DNA from: JAFDVL01 sp043783625 | GTDB taxonomy: Bacteria > Acidobacteriota > Blastocatellia > RBC074 | Length of the DNA stretch: 64,000 nucleotides | NCBI GenBank assembly: GCA_043783625.1 | Contig: JAYVZE010000207.1 | Coordinates: forward strand, 26,004-90,003 | Direction: 5' to 3' | Notes under the pieces: generated by a model | What the model was told of the DNA's origin: nothing | The model's input: only the letters and a program-made list of their open reading frames with translations | The model's database searches: none | Translations under genes and position numbers: made by a program | Shown here: positions 54,445 through 63,977 of the stretch, one piece after another | How positions within the stretch are numbered: position 1 is the first letter of the stretch | Layout of the letters: each line of letters starts with the position of its first letter

Positions 54445-54969
54445 ATGAAACGATCCGACATCCATCCAATGCCCGAATATTTCGACCGCTACATGAATCA
54501 AGTGGCGGACGTGGAATTGTCGCAAGCCTTTGATGACAGCATTGGCGTGCTGAATCAGCTTGATATTCATCAGCTTGAACAATTAGACGGTAAAATTTAT
54601 GCGCCGGATAAATGGACGTGTAAAACTGTCATTCAACACATCACCGATTTTGAGCGTATTTTCAGCTATCGCGCTTTATTATTCGCACGCGGAGACAAAA
54701 ATACGCGGCAAGGCGTAGACGAAAATTTACTCGCAGAAAATTGTCGCACCGATGCACGCTCTACGGCTGAAGTCGTCGCTGAGCTTAAAGCGGTACGCCT
54801 TGCCACCAAAGCGTTATTCGACAGTTTTGACGAAGAAGTTTTGCGTCGCACCGGGATTAACTGGAAGTTTGAAGTTTCTGTCGCGTCGTTAGGATTCACT
54901 CTGCTTGGACATCAAGTTCATCATTTAAAAATTATTCGTGAACGCTATTTGCCATTGCTCAATGTGTAG
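54445..54969 (+). CDS. DinB-family (DinB_2) protein
   Basis: 174 residues. Metal-coordinating histidines in WTCKTVIQHITDFERIFSYRAL (His near residue 67) and LGHQVHHLKIIRERYLP (last part) match DinB_2, a four-helix bundle of metal-dependent enzymes such as bacillithiol or mycothiol S-transferases. The specific substrate is unknown. The hairpin element copy 2 follows its stop. Confidence 0.87.
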   Translation: MKRSDIHPMPEYFDRYMNQVADVELSQAFDDSIGVLNQLDIHQLEQLDGKIYAPDKWTCKTVIQHITDFERIFSYRALLFARGDKNTRQGVDENLLAENCRTDARSTAEVVAELKAVRLATKALFDSFDEEVLRRTGINWKFEVSVASLGFTLLGHQVHHLKIIRERYLPLLNV

Positions 54970-54976
54970 TTAAGCG

Positions 54977-55058
54977 AGTGGTACAGTACAAGGAGCGGTA
55001 GCGACTTTGTAACTCGTCGCATTTACCAAGTCGCTACCGCTCCTTGTACTGTACCACT
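54977..55058. repeat. Long hairpin element, copy 2 of 2
   Basis: Arms 54977-55012 and 55023-55058 are 36-nt reverse complements with one mismatch, loop CTCGTCGCAT. Arm sequence matches copy 1 at 3687-3764 with few changes, and the loop is the reverse complement of copy 1's loop, so the copies are in opposite orientation. It lies between the dinB-like and PPOx-like genes on the same strand. Confidence 0.9.
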
Positions 55059-55086
55059 TCGCACTCTGCTTTTTTATGGCCCATTT

Positions 55087-55752
55087 ATGACGCAACAAAT
55101 TTCACCTACTGAGCGAACTACAATTCGCCGCCAACCCAAGCGCGGAGTCTTTGACCGCGCCACCATTTATCAAATCTTGGACGAAGGATTTGTTTGTCAC
55201 GTCGGCTTTACCGTTGAAGATAAGCCGTATGTGATTCCGACTGCTTATGCCCGAATGAATGACGATCTTATCATTCACGGCGCCACCGTCAGCCGCATGG
55301 TGCGTGCGCTGGAAAATGGTTGCGATGTTTGTGTCACGGTCACGTTGATTGACGGAGTAGTGTTAGGTCGCTCAGCCTTTCATCATTCCATGAATTACCG
55401 CTCCATCGTCGTTTTCGGTACGGCGCAAATGATTCAGGATGAAGCTGAAAAAATGGCAGCGTTGCAAGCCTTCACCAATCACGTCGTACCGCAGCGTTGG
55501 CAAGATGTACGTCAGCCGAACGACGGGGAAATGAAAGCAACGACTGTGTTGCGGCTACCGATTGAAGAAGCCTCCGCGAAAATTCGGACAGGCGATCCGA
55601 TTGATGACGAAGCAGATTACGAATTGGATGTCTGGGCAGGAGTCATTCCGTTAAGGCTGCAACCCGGTGCCGCCATCGCCGATACCAAACTGCACAGCGG
55701 TATTTTAATTCCATGCAATGTCAGTGAATATCAACGTTCTCAGCCAAGATAA
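55087..55752 (+). CDS. Pyridoxamine 5'-phosphate oxidase-like flavin/heme-binding protein
   Basis: 221 residues. TTIRRQPKRGVFDRATIYQILDEGFVCHVGFTVEDKPYVIPTAYA and LDVWAGVIPLRLQPGAAIAD are the blocks of the PNPOx-like split-barrel group often called flavin-nucleotide-binding proteins. Members bind FMN or heme and reduce small molecules; PLP synthesis is unlikely. Stand-alone gene, about 30 bp after the hairpin. Confidence 0.87.
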   Translation: MTQQISPTERTTIRRQPKRGVFDRATIYQILDEGFVCHVGFTVEDKPYVIPTAYARMNDDLIIHGATVSRMVRALENGCDVCVTVTLIDGVVLGRSAFHHSMNYRSIVVFGTAQMIQDEAEKMAALQAFTNHVVPQRWQDVRQPNDGEMKATTVLRLPIEEASAKIRTGDPIDDEADYELDVWAGVIPLRLQPGAAIADTKLHSGILIPCNVSEYQRSQPR

Positions 55753-55842
55753 ATCTCCACCTGGCGCGTATTTTTATTCGTAACGGAGAGTGTTTATGGA
55801 TAAGTGTGAGAAGATTTACACTGGAAACACGAACTGTTCGTT

Positions 55843-56157
55843 TTACTTTGAAGATTTGCCTGTCACGTACCCGACTAATCCGGTGACGATGGAAGTTAGC
55901 AAAGCGAGTGCTAATTTTCCTTCGTCGTTAGATAATCCTTTGTTGAATATGATCCAGAAACAAAGTACGACGACGCCAATGAGAATGGCAGTAGTGAGCC
56001 GATAGATTAGTAGTTCTTTGCTGCGCAGGTGTAAGGCATCTGCTTCGGCAATGCGGAGGCGGGATTCTCGCTCAGTTGAATCTTCAACCGTAGCGAGTGA
56101 AATTTTAATGTTTTGAGTATTGGCGATTTCGTTGAGATTGAAGTTCTCATTTGCCAT
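55843..56157 (-). CDS. Two-helix membrane protein paired with a ribbon-helix-helix gene
   Basis: 104 residues. A charged N-terminal helical half (NENFNLNEIANTQNIKISLATVEDSTERESRLRIAEAD) precedes two transmembrane helices (YRLTTAILIGVVVLCFWIIF and LALALLTSIVTGLVGYVTGK). No family is recognised. It follows the ribbon-helix-helix gene after 17 bp, so the two form a unit; a small membrane toxin-like protein is one idea, unproven. Confidence 0.65.
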   Translation of the reverse strand: MANENFNLNEIANTQNIKISLATVEDSTERESRLRIAEADALHLRSKELLIYRLTTAILIGVVVLCFWIIFNKGLSNDEGKLALALLTSIVTGLVGYVTGKSSK

Positions 56158-56174
56158 GCGTTAACCTGAATGAA

Positions 56175-56411
56175 TTATAGTCCGACAATCTCTGTAGCCA
56201 GCGTTTGACCATTTTCGGCAATGCCAAATTTTTTGCCCTGTCGTTTTGCGCCGACAGCAACTTCCATTAGAACAATGGCCTTGCGTAACACTTCACTTTT
56301 CGTTGTACCAACTTCCTGCGCTAATTCTTCCAGCAGTGAATTTGCCTCTGGTGAAATGTCGAGACTTAATCGAATCTTGGTTTTTTCGTTTACTGATGAT
56401 TTAGGTAACAT
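56175..56411 (-). CDS. Ribbon-helix-helix (Arc/CopG-type) DNA-binding protein
   Basis: 78 residues. KTKIRLSLDISPEANSLLEELAQEVGTTKSEVLRKAIVLMEVAV is a typical ribbon-helix-helix dimerisation and DNA-binding pattern, as in CopG or antitoxins. The C-terminal AKRQGKKFGIAENGQTLATEIVGL is conserved in small regulators with unknown targets. Upstream of the two-helix membrane protein. Confidence 0.78.
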   Translation of the reverse strand: MLPKSSVNEKTKIRLSLDISPEANSLLEELAQEVGTTKSEVLRKAIVLMEVAVGAKRQGKKFGIAENGQTLATEIVGL

Positions 56412-56646
56412 TTTAAACTCCTATGTTAGTAAAAATATTATGGTGAAAAAAGGCGTAATAATCAAGTACTAAATACTGAACACTATGATGGCACAAAAAT
56501 TCGCCATGAATTTCTTGAGAATTTATCAATTTGAGATGGTCGCGGTTTGACGGGCAGGGAATTATCTTAAAGAATCGTCAAACGGACTATCAAAAAAGAA
56601 TCAACGAAGCAATGGTTTTCATTCGCAACTATGAGAAAATCTATTT

Positions 56647-58194
56647 ATGCAACGAAGAAAATTTCTTAATCAAATTGGGTTTGCCACAAGTACCTTGATA
56701 ACTTCTAAAATTTGGGGCAAAGCTCCGGCGTTAATTCAATCCGACAAGCTCCGCCCACAAATTACTTCCGGCGTTCAAAGCGGTGACATCACTAAAAATT
56801 CAGCGATTATCTGGAGCCGTAGCGACAGGGCTGCGCGGATGATCGTTGAATATTCGACGACGGAATCTTTCAAAAATTCCAAGAAAATTATCGGCGCGAC
56901 TGCCCTTGAAAAAAATGATTTCACAGCACGGCTTGATCTGGGAAAATTACCCGCAGGGCAAAAGATTTTCTACCGCGTAGCCTTTCAGGATGTAACCGAT
57001 TCCAAAATTTTTAGTGAGGCTATAACGGGCAATTTTAATACGGCTCCGCACAACAATCGGGACGTGAAATTTGTCTGGGGCGGAGATGTCTGCGGGCAGG
57101 GCTGGGGCATCAATCCTGAATTTGGCGGAATGAAAATTTATGAAGCGATGCGACAAGTGCAGCCGGATTTTTTCATCCACTCCGGCGATACGATTTATGC
57201 GGATGGTGTGATTTTGCCGGAAGTGAAATTGGATGACGGCACGATCTGGAAAAATATTACGACACCGGAAAAATCCAAGGTCGCCGAAACGCTGGCAGAA
57301 TTTCGTGGTGCGCAACGCTACAATTTTCTGGATGAAAACTTTCGTCGCTTCAACGCTGAAGTCCCGATGATTGCGCAATGGGACGATCACGAAGTCCGCA
57401 ATAATTGGTATCCGGGGCAAATTCTCGAAGACCCGAAATACACCGAAAAACGAATTGATGTACTGGCGAAAAATGCCAAGCGAGCCTTTCTGGATTATAT
57501 GCCGATGCGCTTTAATCCGGCTGACCCTGAACGCGTCTATCGTGCTTATAATTACGGTTCGTTGTTGGACGTAATTATGCTGGACGAACGCAGCTATCGC
57601 GGTCGCAATACGCCGAACAATCAAACAGTCGTCAACGAAGATTCGGTGTTCCTCGGCTCCGCGCAAATCAATTGGATCAAGCAACAATTGCTGCATTCAA
57701 AAGCCACGTGGAAAGTCATCGCCAGCGATATGCCGATTGGCATCGTAGTCAAAGACGGCGCAAAAGATTACGAAGCCTTCGCCAACAGCAACGGCGCAGC
57801 GATGGGCAGGGAATTGGAACTCGCCGAATTACTCCGCTTCATCAAACAAAATAAAATCCGTAATGTGGTTTGGCTGACAGCCGATGTGCATTATTGCGCC
57901 GCGCATTTTTACGATCCCGCTCAGGCGCAATTCACCGACTTCGATCCATTCTGGGAATTCGTGGCAGGCCCGATAAATGCCGGAACCTTCGGCCCCGGAG
58001 AGATGGACAATACCTTTGGCCCACAGGTAAAATTCACGGGCATTCCCAAAGGCATGAAAGGAAATCGTTCACCAAAAGACGGCTTCCAATTTTTCGGCGC
58101 AGTCAACATTGATGGCAAAACAAAAGCAATGAGCGTCGGCTTACACGACATCAACGGAAAAAAACTTTATAGTGTTGAATTGCCTGCGAGGTAA
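56647..58194 (+). CDS. phoD: PhoD-like alkaline phosphatase, Tat-exported
   Basis: 515 residues. QRRKFLNQIGFATSTLIT is a twin-arginine signal. The PhoD pattern is strong: SGVQSGDITKNSAIIWSRSD, KFVWGGDVCGQGWGINPEFGG, DFFIHSGDTIYADGV, AQWDDHEVRNNWYPGQ and NVVWLTADVHYCAAHFYDP with metal-binding Asp, Asn and His residues. It releases phosphate from phosphodiesters and monoesters outside the cytoplasm. Not followed by a phosphate operon; Uma2 gene comes 8 bp later. Confidence 0.94.
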   Translation: MQRRKFLNQIGFATSTLITSKIWGKAPALIQSDKLRPQITSGVQSGDITKNSAIIWSRSDRAARMIVEYSTTESFKNSKKIIGATALEKNDFTARLDLGKLPAGQKIFYRVAFQDVTDSKIFSEAITGNFNTAPHNNRDVKFVWGGDVCGQGWGINPEFGGMKIYEAMRQVQPDFFIHSGDTIYADGVILPEVKLDDGTIWKNITTPEKSKVAETLAEFRGAQRYNFLDENFRRFNAEVPMIAQWDDHEVRNNWYPGQILEDPKYTEKRIDVLAKNAKRAFLDYMPMRFNPADPERVYRAYNYGSLLDVIMLDERSYRGRNTPNNQTVVNEDSVFLGSAQINWIKQQLLHSKATWKVIASDMPIGIVVKDGAKDYEAFANSNGAAMGRELELAELLRFIKQNKIRNVVWLTADVHYCAAHFYDPAQAQFTDFDPFWEFVAGPINAGTFGPGEMDNTFGPQVKFTGIPKGMKGNRSPKDGFQFFGAVNIDGKTKAMSVGLHDINGKKLYSVELPAR

Positions 58195-58202
58195 CTTGAA
58201 TT

Positions 58203-58808
58203 ATGTCAGCTCAGCTCAAGTATAAATTAACGGCGGATGATTATTTGGCTCTCGAACGTGAAGCCGAATATAAAAGCGAATTTTACAATGGCGAAATGTT
58301 TGCGATGGCGGGAGCGTCTGAAGCGCACGTTACGATTGTTGGAAATCTTTCGGGAGAGCTTCGGCAAAAACTTAAAGATCGCCCTTGCAAGTCCTACGCC
58401 AATGATATGCGCCTACGGGTTAACGCAACGGGTTTATACACGTACCCTGATGTGATAGTCGTTTGTGGACAACGAATTTTCGCCGACGATCAAAAAGACA
58501 CGTTGCTGAATCCAACCGTAATTATTGAAGTCCTGTCAGATTCCACCAAGGATTATGATCGCGGCGGCAAGTTCGCGCATTACCGCAAGCTGGATTCGTT
58601 GCAGGAATATATTTTGGTTGCTCAGGACGAAGCGCACATCGAACAGTTAGTCCGGCAGCCAGATGGAAGCTGGATTTTTTCAGAGATCAACGGATTGGGT
58701 GCGACGCTCCGCTTGAATTCTATCGAATGCGAAATCGCCACGGCTGAAATCTTTGATAAAGTAGATTTTCCGGTTAAGTCAGTTATTTTTGAAGAACGAG
58801 AAGTTTAG
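58203..58808 (+). CDS. Uma2-family (DUF820) PD-(D/E)XK nuclease-like protein
   Basis: 201 residues. KLTADDYLALEREAEYKSEFYNGEMFAMAGASEAHVTI, YTYPDVIVVCG, and LNPTVIIEVLSDSTKDYDRGGKFAHYRKLDSLQEYILV are the canonical blocks of the Uma2 family, with the PD and ExE-type active site residues. They are found in large numbers in cyanobacteria and related genomes and are thought to be restriction-endonuclease-fold proteins of unknown role. Starts 8 bp after phoD. Confidence 0.92.
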   Translation: MSAQLKYKLTADDYLALEREAEYKSEFYNGEMFAMAGASEAHVTIVGNLSGELRQKLKDRPCKSYANDMRLRVNATGLYTYPDVIVVCGQRIFADDQKDTLLNPTVIIEVLSDSTKDYDRGGKFAHYRKLDSLQEYILVAQDEAHIEQLVRQPDGSWIFSEINGLGATLRLNSIECEIATAEIFDKVDFPVKSVIFEEREV

Positions 58809-58960
58809 TTTTGCGGAGCGCATGGCAAGGTCTGATAAACCAGAAACTTGATTCACTCTCCATGCCAGTCTACATTCGCTACCAGCTTTTACCCTATCCA
58901 GTGAAAGTCCTGCATCGTACGGTTCTCCTTTCCGTTCGTCATTAAAAGTTTACTTGCACA

Positions 58961-60390
58961 ATGGATGCACCTCGTATGAAAGAAAGTCAGAATGTCGAAT
59001 GGAAACAGAGCTGGCGCGATGAATATCTGCGCTGGGTCTGTGGCTTTGCCAATGCGCAGGGCGGTACGTTGATGATCGGCAAAAATGATCGCGGCGATGT
59101 AGTCGGGCTGCCGGATGCGAAGAAATTATTGGAAGATATTCCGAACAAGGTGCGCGACATTCTGGGCATCATGGTCGAGGTCAATCTACATACTGAACAG
59201 AGCAAAGACTGGCTGGAAATCGTGGTGGAACCTTACCCCAGCCCGATCAGTTACAAAGGCGAATACCATTACCGCAGCGGCAGCACAAAACAGGAATTAA
59301 AAGGCGCGGCGTTGCATCGGTTTTTGATGCGCAAGCAGGGACGACATTGGGATGATGCGCCGACTCCGGGATTTCAGGTTAACGATTGCAGTTCGAGTGC
59401 GCTCAAATTATTTCGCACCAAAGCCGCCAAAAGTGGACGCATGACCGAGGCAGTGCTGAAAGACAGCGATGAATCTTTGCTGGAAAATCTGCAACTCACC
59501 GAAGGCGAATATCTCAAACGTGCGGCAGTCTTGTTGTTCGGTGAGAAGCCGGAAAAGTATGTCAGCGGCGCGTACATCAAAATTGGCTTTTTCATCACGA
59601 ATGATGATTTGCGCTATCAGGACGAAATGCACGGCAGCCTTTTCGAGCAGGTCGAAAAAACACTGGAATTGCTGTACTCGAAATATTTGAAAGCCTGGAT
59701 CAGCTATGAAGGTCTACAGCGATTGGAGACGTTTTTATTTCCCTACGCAGCATTGCGCGAAGCCTTGCTGAATGCGGTCATACATAAGGATTACAGCTAC
59801 GGTGTCCCGATCCAGCTCAGTGTTTATGACGATCACATTGTGCTGTGGAATTATGGACACCTGCCCGATGAATGGACGATGGAACGATTTCTGGGCAAAC
59901 ACCATCGGAGCCTTTTAATCCGTTGTTGGCGAATGCGTTCTTTCGGGCGGGTTATATTGAATCGTGGGGACGCGGTATCGAAAAGATCGAACGCGAATGT
60001 CATGCACACGGCATTGCCGTGCCTAAATATGAATTTGATAAGTCAGGATTGATGATGACTTTTCACGCCAACTCTGAACATTTACAGAAGGCAATGGGAG
60101 CGCAAATTCTTCCACAGCCAGAGTCACAGCCAGAGTCAGCATCGCTGGAAAGACGAGTGTTAGAATTACTTTCAGTCAACAATTCGCTGTCCAAAGGAGC
60201 CTTATCCGCTGCGCTGAGACAAAAAAAAGTTTCGGGTCATTTGAATCAATTGATTCGTACTTTGCTGATTGAGCAACGGGTGATTTATACGATTCCCGAC
60301 AAACCGCAAAGCCGCTTCCAACAATACCGCCTCACTGAGAAAGGGTTGAGTTCATTGACCATGTTACGACAACGGGGAAAGCATGAGTAA
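58961..60390 (+). pseudogene. AlbA_2/ATPase transcriptional regulator, split by a frameshift
   Basis: The first frame (58961-60052) gives SQNVEWKQSWRDEYLRWVCGFANAQGG, the Schlafen/AlbA_2 DNA-binding domain start, and a histidine kinase-type ATPase piece (LREALLNAVIHKDYSYGVPIQLSV). After HLPDEWTMERFLGKH (about 59902) the sense continues in the other frame as PSEPFNPLLANAFFRAGYIESWGRGIEKI, then a winged HTH tail to 60390. One C is missing at CACCA (59900-59904); CACCCA would restore GKHPSEPFN. COG2865-type regulator, perhaps linked to phage or mobile-element control. Could be decay or a sequencing error. Confidence 0.87.
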
Positions 60391-61220
60391 GATCGGTCAG
60401 CCCAAATGCGCCTCACAAAACTATGTCATCAGGATGTCCGCGATAAACCTGGTTCGGTTAATTTCAGCAAGCTGTTGTTTGCCGCCAGCACGAGTGCGGC
60501 AGCACGACGGGAGCGCAAGTGTCTTGCTTGCCAGTGGCAGAGCGACGACAGAGCTTGGTAAGGGAGGTGTAAAAAATAAGTTATTAAGAGATCAATTGCC
60601 ACTAGCTGATGGTCTTTGAAAATTAAATCCGGCAACGCGCTGAAAGCGCAGTCAGATGGTAGCCAGTGGCAAGACCGTCTGCGGTCGCAGCCTCTGGTGA
60701 GAGCAGTAAGCAATCGTGCGTCCTGAAGGGACGCGAAGATATATTTCCAGATCGTTCATGAACGAATGAAGACGAATTTCTGCCGCCCCGCTGGGGCTTG
60801 GGGATTCGGTGAAATCATAACCAGGGGTGGCGCGAAGACGCTGACCCCTGGCTACCGTCTGGATGCCCCTCCGGGGCGTCTGATACTTGCCGGATTTAAT
60901 TTTCAAAGACCATCAGCTAGTGGCAATTGATAAAGCAACAAGGTGTTCTAGCTTATTTTTTAATACGTTCCTAAGAACATTCCTTGTCACCTGAAAAGTC
61001 TTTCCCGCACGTCAGAGTTACGCGGCGGCTGCGGCGCGGCAAGCGGGGATGGTCACCGACCACTGACCACCGCAATGGCCTCCGATACGCGCTGCCGAGG
61101 CGTGGCAACGGGCTGCCGCGCTCATCTGGTGCAATGGCTTTCCATAGGCTGCTCGTTACTTTCTTTGTGCTGATAAACCTGCTCTCCTAAGAATAGGGCT
61201 TCTTACTTTTTTAATCTATA
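60391..61220. other. 830-bp non-coding stretch with repeats
   Basis: Between the split regulator and the second RHS gene there is no credible gene. The centre is the 339-bp palindromic element at 60592-60930. The flanks (60440-60560 and 61010-61150) are GC-rich with internal small palindromes and look like remnants of other dispersed repeats. An immunity gene for the RHS toxin would be expected here and is absent. Confidence 0.7.
60592..60930. mobile_element. 339-bp element with perfect 44-bp terminal inverted repeats
   Basis: The ends 60592-60635 and 60887-60930 are 44-nt exact reverse complements, starting TCAATTGCCACTAGCTGATG. Inside are more palindromes: GTCCTGAAGGGAC near 60721, CCCCGCTGGGGC near 60787, a GGTAGCCAG/CTGGCTACC pair (60658-60666 and 60848-60856), and CCCCTCCGGGG near 60866. 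The open frame on the minus strand (60652-60906) is made of these palindromes and looks non-coding. It resembles a non-autonomous MITE-like element; the end word TTGCCACTAGCT is shared with the element at 11772-11968. Confidence 0.85.
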
Positions 61221-63977
61221 TTACCTTACCAGCCACTCATAAGGAGGAATATCCGAACACGAATTATTCTGACAATCCTTTTTTCTACATTTTCTTATTA
61301 TGTCATCGACAAAAGAATGGCAATTATTGAAAGCAGTCCATCTTCCCATGGGGCGAGAACGCAACTCATTGTTTACACAATTCTCGTCAACACACGATTT
61401 TTCCTTACAGGTTGATCCAGGTAAATTGCCACGCCCAGGATGAGGGTTTACTGCGGTTTGCGTAAAATAAGGTAGAGAGTCTCTGCACCTATAAACATCT
61501 CCTGGTACCCCTCCGCCTAATGGTCCCAAGCCAGCTTCTATTTGGCTAGTTCGAATCCAACGGTGATTAATAGGTAGATGCCGCAAGCCCGGAATATCCA
61601 CAGTACTTTCGCAAACTTCAACTTTAAGACCGAGGGGGTCATTTTTGCTTACAGGATCGTTTAGTACATACCGATATAGATTAATATCGCCGCTATTGAA
61701 TTCAAGAGGGTCTGCAATAGTGAATCGACCTTGATATTGATCATACCAACGCGCCCGGTAATACATCAGCCCACTCACGGCATCTTTCTCTCTCCCAGTA
61801 AATCCATACCTCGTCATTGCGCTTCCGGCACTCTCCCCGAACGCTTCGTACTGCCCTCGTTCACTCACCGCACCCAACACATCCGTCAATGCTACCGTGC
61901 TGTCAAGATGATCCGGTAAAAAATATTGTACATTGCCTGCGCTTGTCAGCCGCAGCTTTTGATCTATGCCGAGTCCGTTCAGATAATCCACTGTCGCGCC
62001 GTTGCCTGCTTTGTCCAGCACGACATCTTCACCGTCATACAGAAAACTGGTGGTCACGCCGCTGGCGGTGCGGCTGACGCGGCGACCCATTGCGTCGTAG
62101 CCATAACTGACCGTCTGACCATTCGGCAACGCAACCTGCGTCAATCTGCCGCGCGCATCCCACGTGTAGCTGTTTGTGCCGTTTGCGTCGGTCTTCGCGG
62201 TCGTTTGCCCTTCGTTGTCAAAGCTGAAATTCGCTCCGCCAAATTGCGTCAGGCGGTTGGCGGCATCAGCGGCATTTGCGGTCTTCGCCGTTGTCAGCAA
62301 AGTCCCCGAAGCCAGCGAATTGATTGCGGCAATTTCATCATCGGCGTTGTAGCTATAGCGAAAATCTTCCAACGCTACGCCGGATGCGTTCGTGTGCGTC
62401 AATTGCGCCAGCCGATTCACTTCGTCATAGCTGTAACTGGTTTTCACGCCGTTGGGACGCGCCAGACTCTGCATTTGTGACAGCGTGTCGTAAGCGTAAG
62501 TGAACGTTTCTGCGCCTTGTTTGATGGTGCTGAGTCGTCCGGCGGCATCGTAGCCGTAATTCACTGCCGCACGATCCGCCGCCGTCATTGCGGCGCGTTG
62601 GCTCGCCTGATTGTAGGAGTAACTCACCAAGCCTTGCGGTGTTTTTTCTGAGAGCCTGCGATTCGCGTCATCATACATCCAATCAATCGCGCTGGAGATT
62701 GTGTCGTCAAGGTGCGTCATCCGACCTGCCGCGTCGTAGCCGTAATTCACCGTCGCGTCAATGTAGCCCACCTGTTTGCGGCGATTGAGCGCGTCGTAGT
62801 TAATGTTGACAGCCCTGCCCAGCCGATCTGTCGTGCGGACTACATTGCCTTCGGCGTCGTATTCGATGAAGGTCGAACGCCCCAGCGGATCGGTGCGCCC
62901 GACCGGACGGAACAATTCGTCATAGCTGAACGTCGTCGTATTGCCACGCTGATCGGACAGTGTTTTCAGGTTGCGCCGATTGTCGTAAGTGAATTTGACC
63001 ACGCCGCCTTCGCCATCTGTCATCGTTGTTCGTTGCCCACGCGCATCGTAGCCATATTTCACCGTGCGACCCGAAGGCGAAATCAGCGTGGTCATCTGAT
63101 CTTCGCTGTCATATTCCATTCGCGTCACACGACCAAGCGGATCAAGCCGTGCAATCAAATGATTTTTCAGATCGTAGATATTCGTCCAGACGCGCCCCAG
63201 CGCATCGGTCATTGTCAATTGATTCCCATTCGCATCGTAGCCATATTTCGTGACTGCGCCGCTGGCATCGGTGGAAGCGATCACACGATCCAGCGCGTCA
63301 TATTCCATCGTGGTTTTGTGATTGAGAGCATCCGTCATCGCGGTGAGTTGACCAAACGAATCGTAAGTGTAATTCGTGGCTTCACCGAGCGCGTTGGTCA
63401 TGGCGACGCGATTGCCGCGTCCGTCGTACAAGTAGCTGGAAATATGACCGAGGCGGTCAGTCATCTTCGTAATAAAATTGAAAGTATTTTCGTAAACGTA
63501 GCTGGTGGATTTACCAAGTTGGTCAGTAATCTTCAGCAAATTCCCGCGTTCAGGATCAAACGATTTTGTGTCTTCAGGACAACCGCAAGGCCCCTTTGTG
63601 ACGGTAGGCAAATTGGTCATCATGTCACGTTCGATTTCCGTGTTTTGCCCCAACGCATCAGTTTGTCCGATCACGTAACCCGCCGCATTCAAACGCATAG
63701 ATTCTTTGCGCCCAATTGAATCGGTTACGGTTGCCGAAGTGATAACAGTTCCCGATGTTCCGTAATCATATTTTTCAATGCCGCCATCAGCGAACACCTG
63801 TTGGTTTACTCTGCCTTCGCCGTCATACGTGAGGCGTTTGATCGTAACGTTGTCTTTATCTGTTACGGAAAGCAGCCGTCCGAAATTGTCATATTCATAT
63901 TTATGTGAATCAGGGGTTAAAAAGTAAAATAAGATAAGCGACGGAGAGCTTGCCCCAGCAATGGACTTTGAGAGCAT
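61221..63977 (-). CDS. RHS-repeat polymorphic toxin with Cys/His tip, start uncertain
   Basis: Up to 918 residues from an ATG at 63975-63977, but the frame stays open to the window edge, so the real start may be beyond it. YD repeats begin at once (YEYDNFGRLLSVTDKDNVTIKRLTYDGEGRV) and run to an RHS core (YRARWYDQYQGRFTIADPLEFNSGDINLYRYVLNDPVSKNDPLG). The tip of about 140 residues has NHRWIRTSQIEAGLGPLGGG, many Cys (CKEKSCVDENCVNN) and WTAFNNCHSFVDDIIRKCRKKDC. The His-early, NC[x]xF-late order suits a permuted papain-like (LRAT/NlpC) fold. No signal peptide is visible within the window. No immunity gene is downstream. Confidence 0.88.
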   Translation of the reverse strand: MLSKSIAGASSPSLILFYFLTPDSHKYEYDNFGRLLSVTDKDNVTIKRLTYDGEGRVNQQVFADGGIEKYDYGTSGTVITSATVTDSIGRKESMRLNAAGYVIGQTDALGQNTEIERDMMTNLPTVTKGPCGCPEDTKSFDPERGNLLKITDQLGKSTSYVYENTFNFITKMTDRLGHISSYLYDGRGNRVAMTNALGEATNYTYDSFGQLTAMTDALNHKTTMEYDALDRVIASTDASGAVTKYGYDANGNQLTMTDALGRVWTNIYDLKNHLIARLDPLGRVTRMEYDSEDQMTTLISPSGRTVKYGYDARGQRTTMTDGEGGVVKFTYDNRRNLKTLSDQRGNTTTFSYDELFRPVGRTDPLGRSTFIEYDAEGNVVRTTDRLGRAVNINYDALNRRKQVGYIDATVNYGYDAAGRMTHLDDTISSAIDWMYDDANRRLSEKTPQGLVSYSYNQASQRAAMTAADRAAVNYGYDAAGRLSTIKQGAETFTYAYDTLSQMQSLARPNGVKTSYSYDEVNRLAQLTHTNASGVALEDFRYSYNADDEIAAINSLASGTLLTTAKTANAADAANRLTQFGGANFSFDNEGQTTAKTDANGTNSYTWDARGRLTQVALPNGQTVSYGYDAMGRRVSRTASGVTTSFLYDGEDVVLDKAGNGATVDYLNGLGIDQKLRLTSAGNVQYFLPDHLDSTVALTDVLGAVSERGQYEAFGESAGSAMTRYGFTGREKDAVSGLMYYRARWYDQYQGRFTIADPLEFNSGDINLYRYVLNDPVSKNDPLGLKVEVCESTVDIPGLRHLPINHRWIRTSQIEAGLGPLGGGVPGDVYRCRDSLPYFTQTAVNPHPGRGNLPGSTCKEKSCVDENCVNNELRSRPMGRWTAFNNCHSFVDDIIRKCRKKDCQNNSCSDIPPYEWLVR

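Noticed and set aside
60652..60906. 84-codon ORF inside the 339-bp palindromic element
   Set aside because: It consists of palindromic stems (for example encoding PSPSGAAE) and has no ribosome site; it is a by-product of the element.
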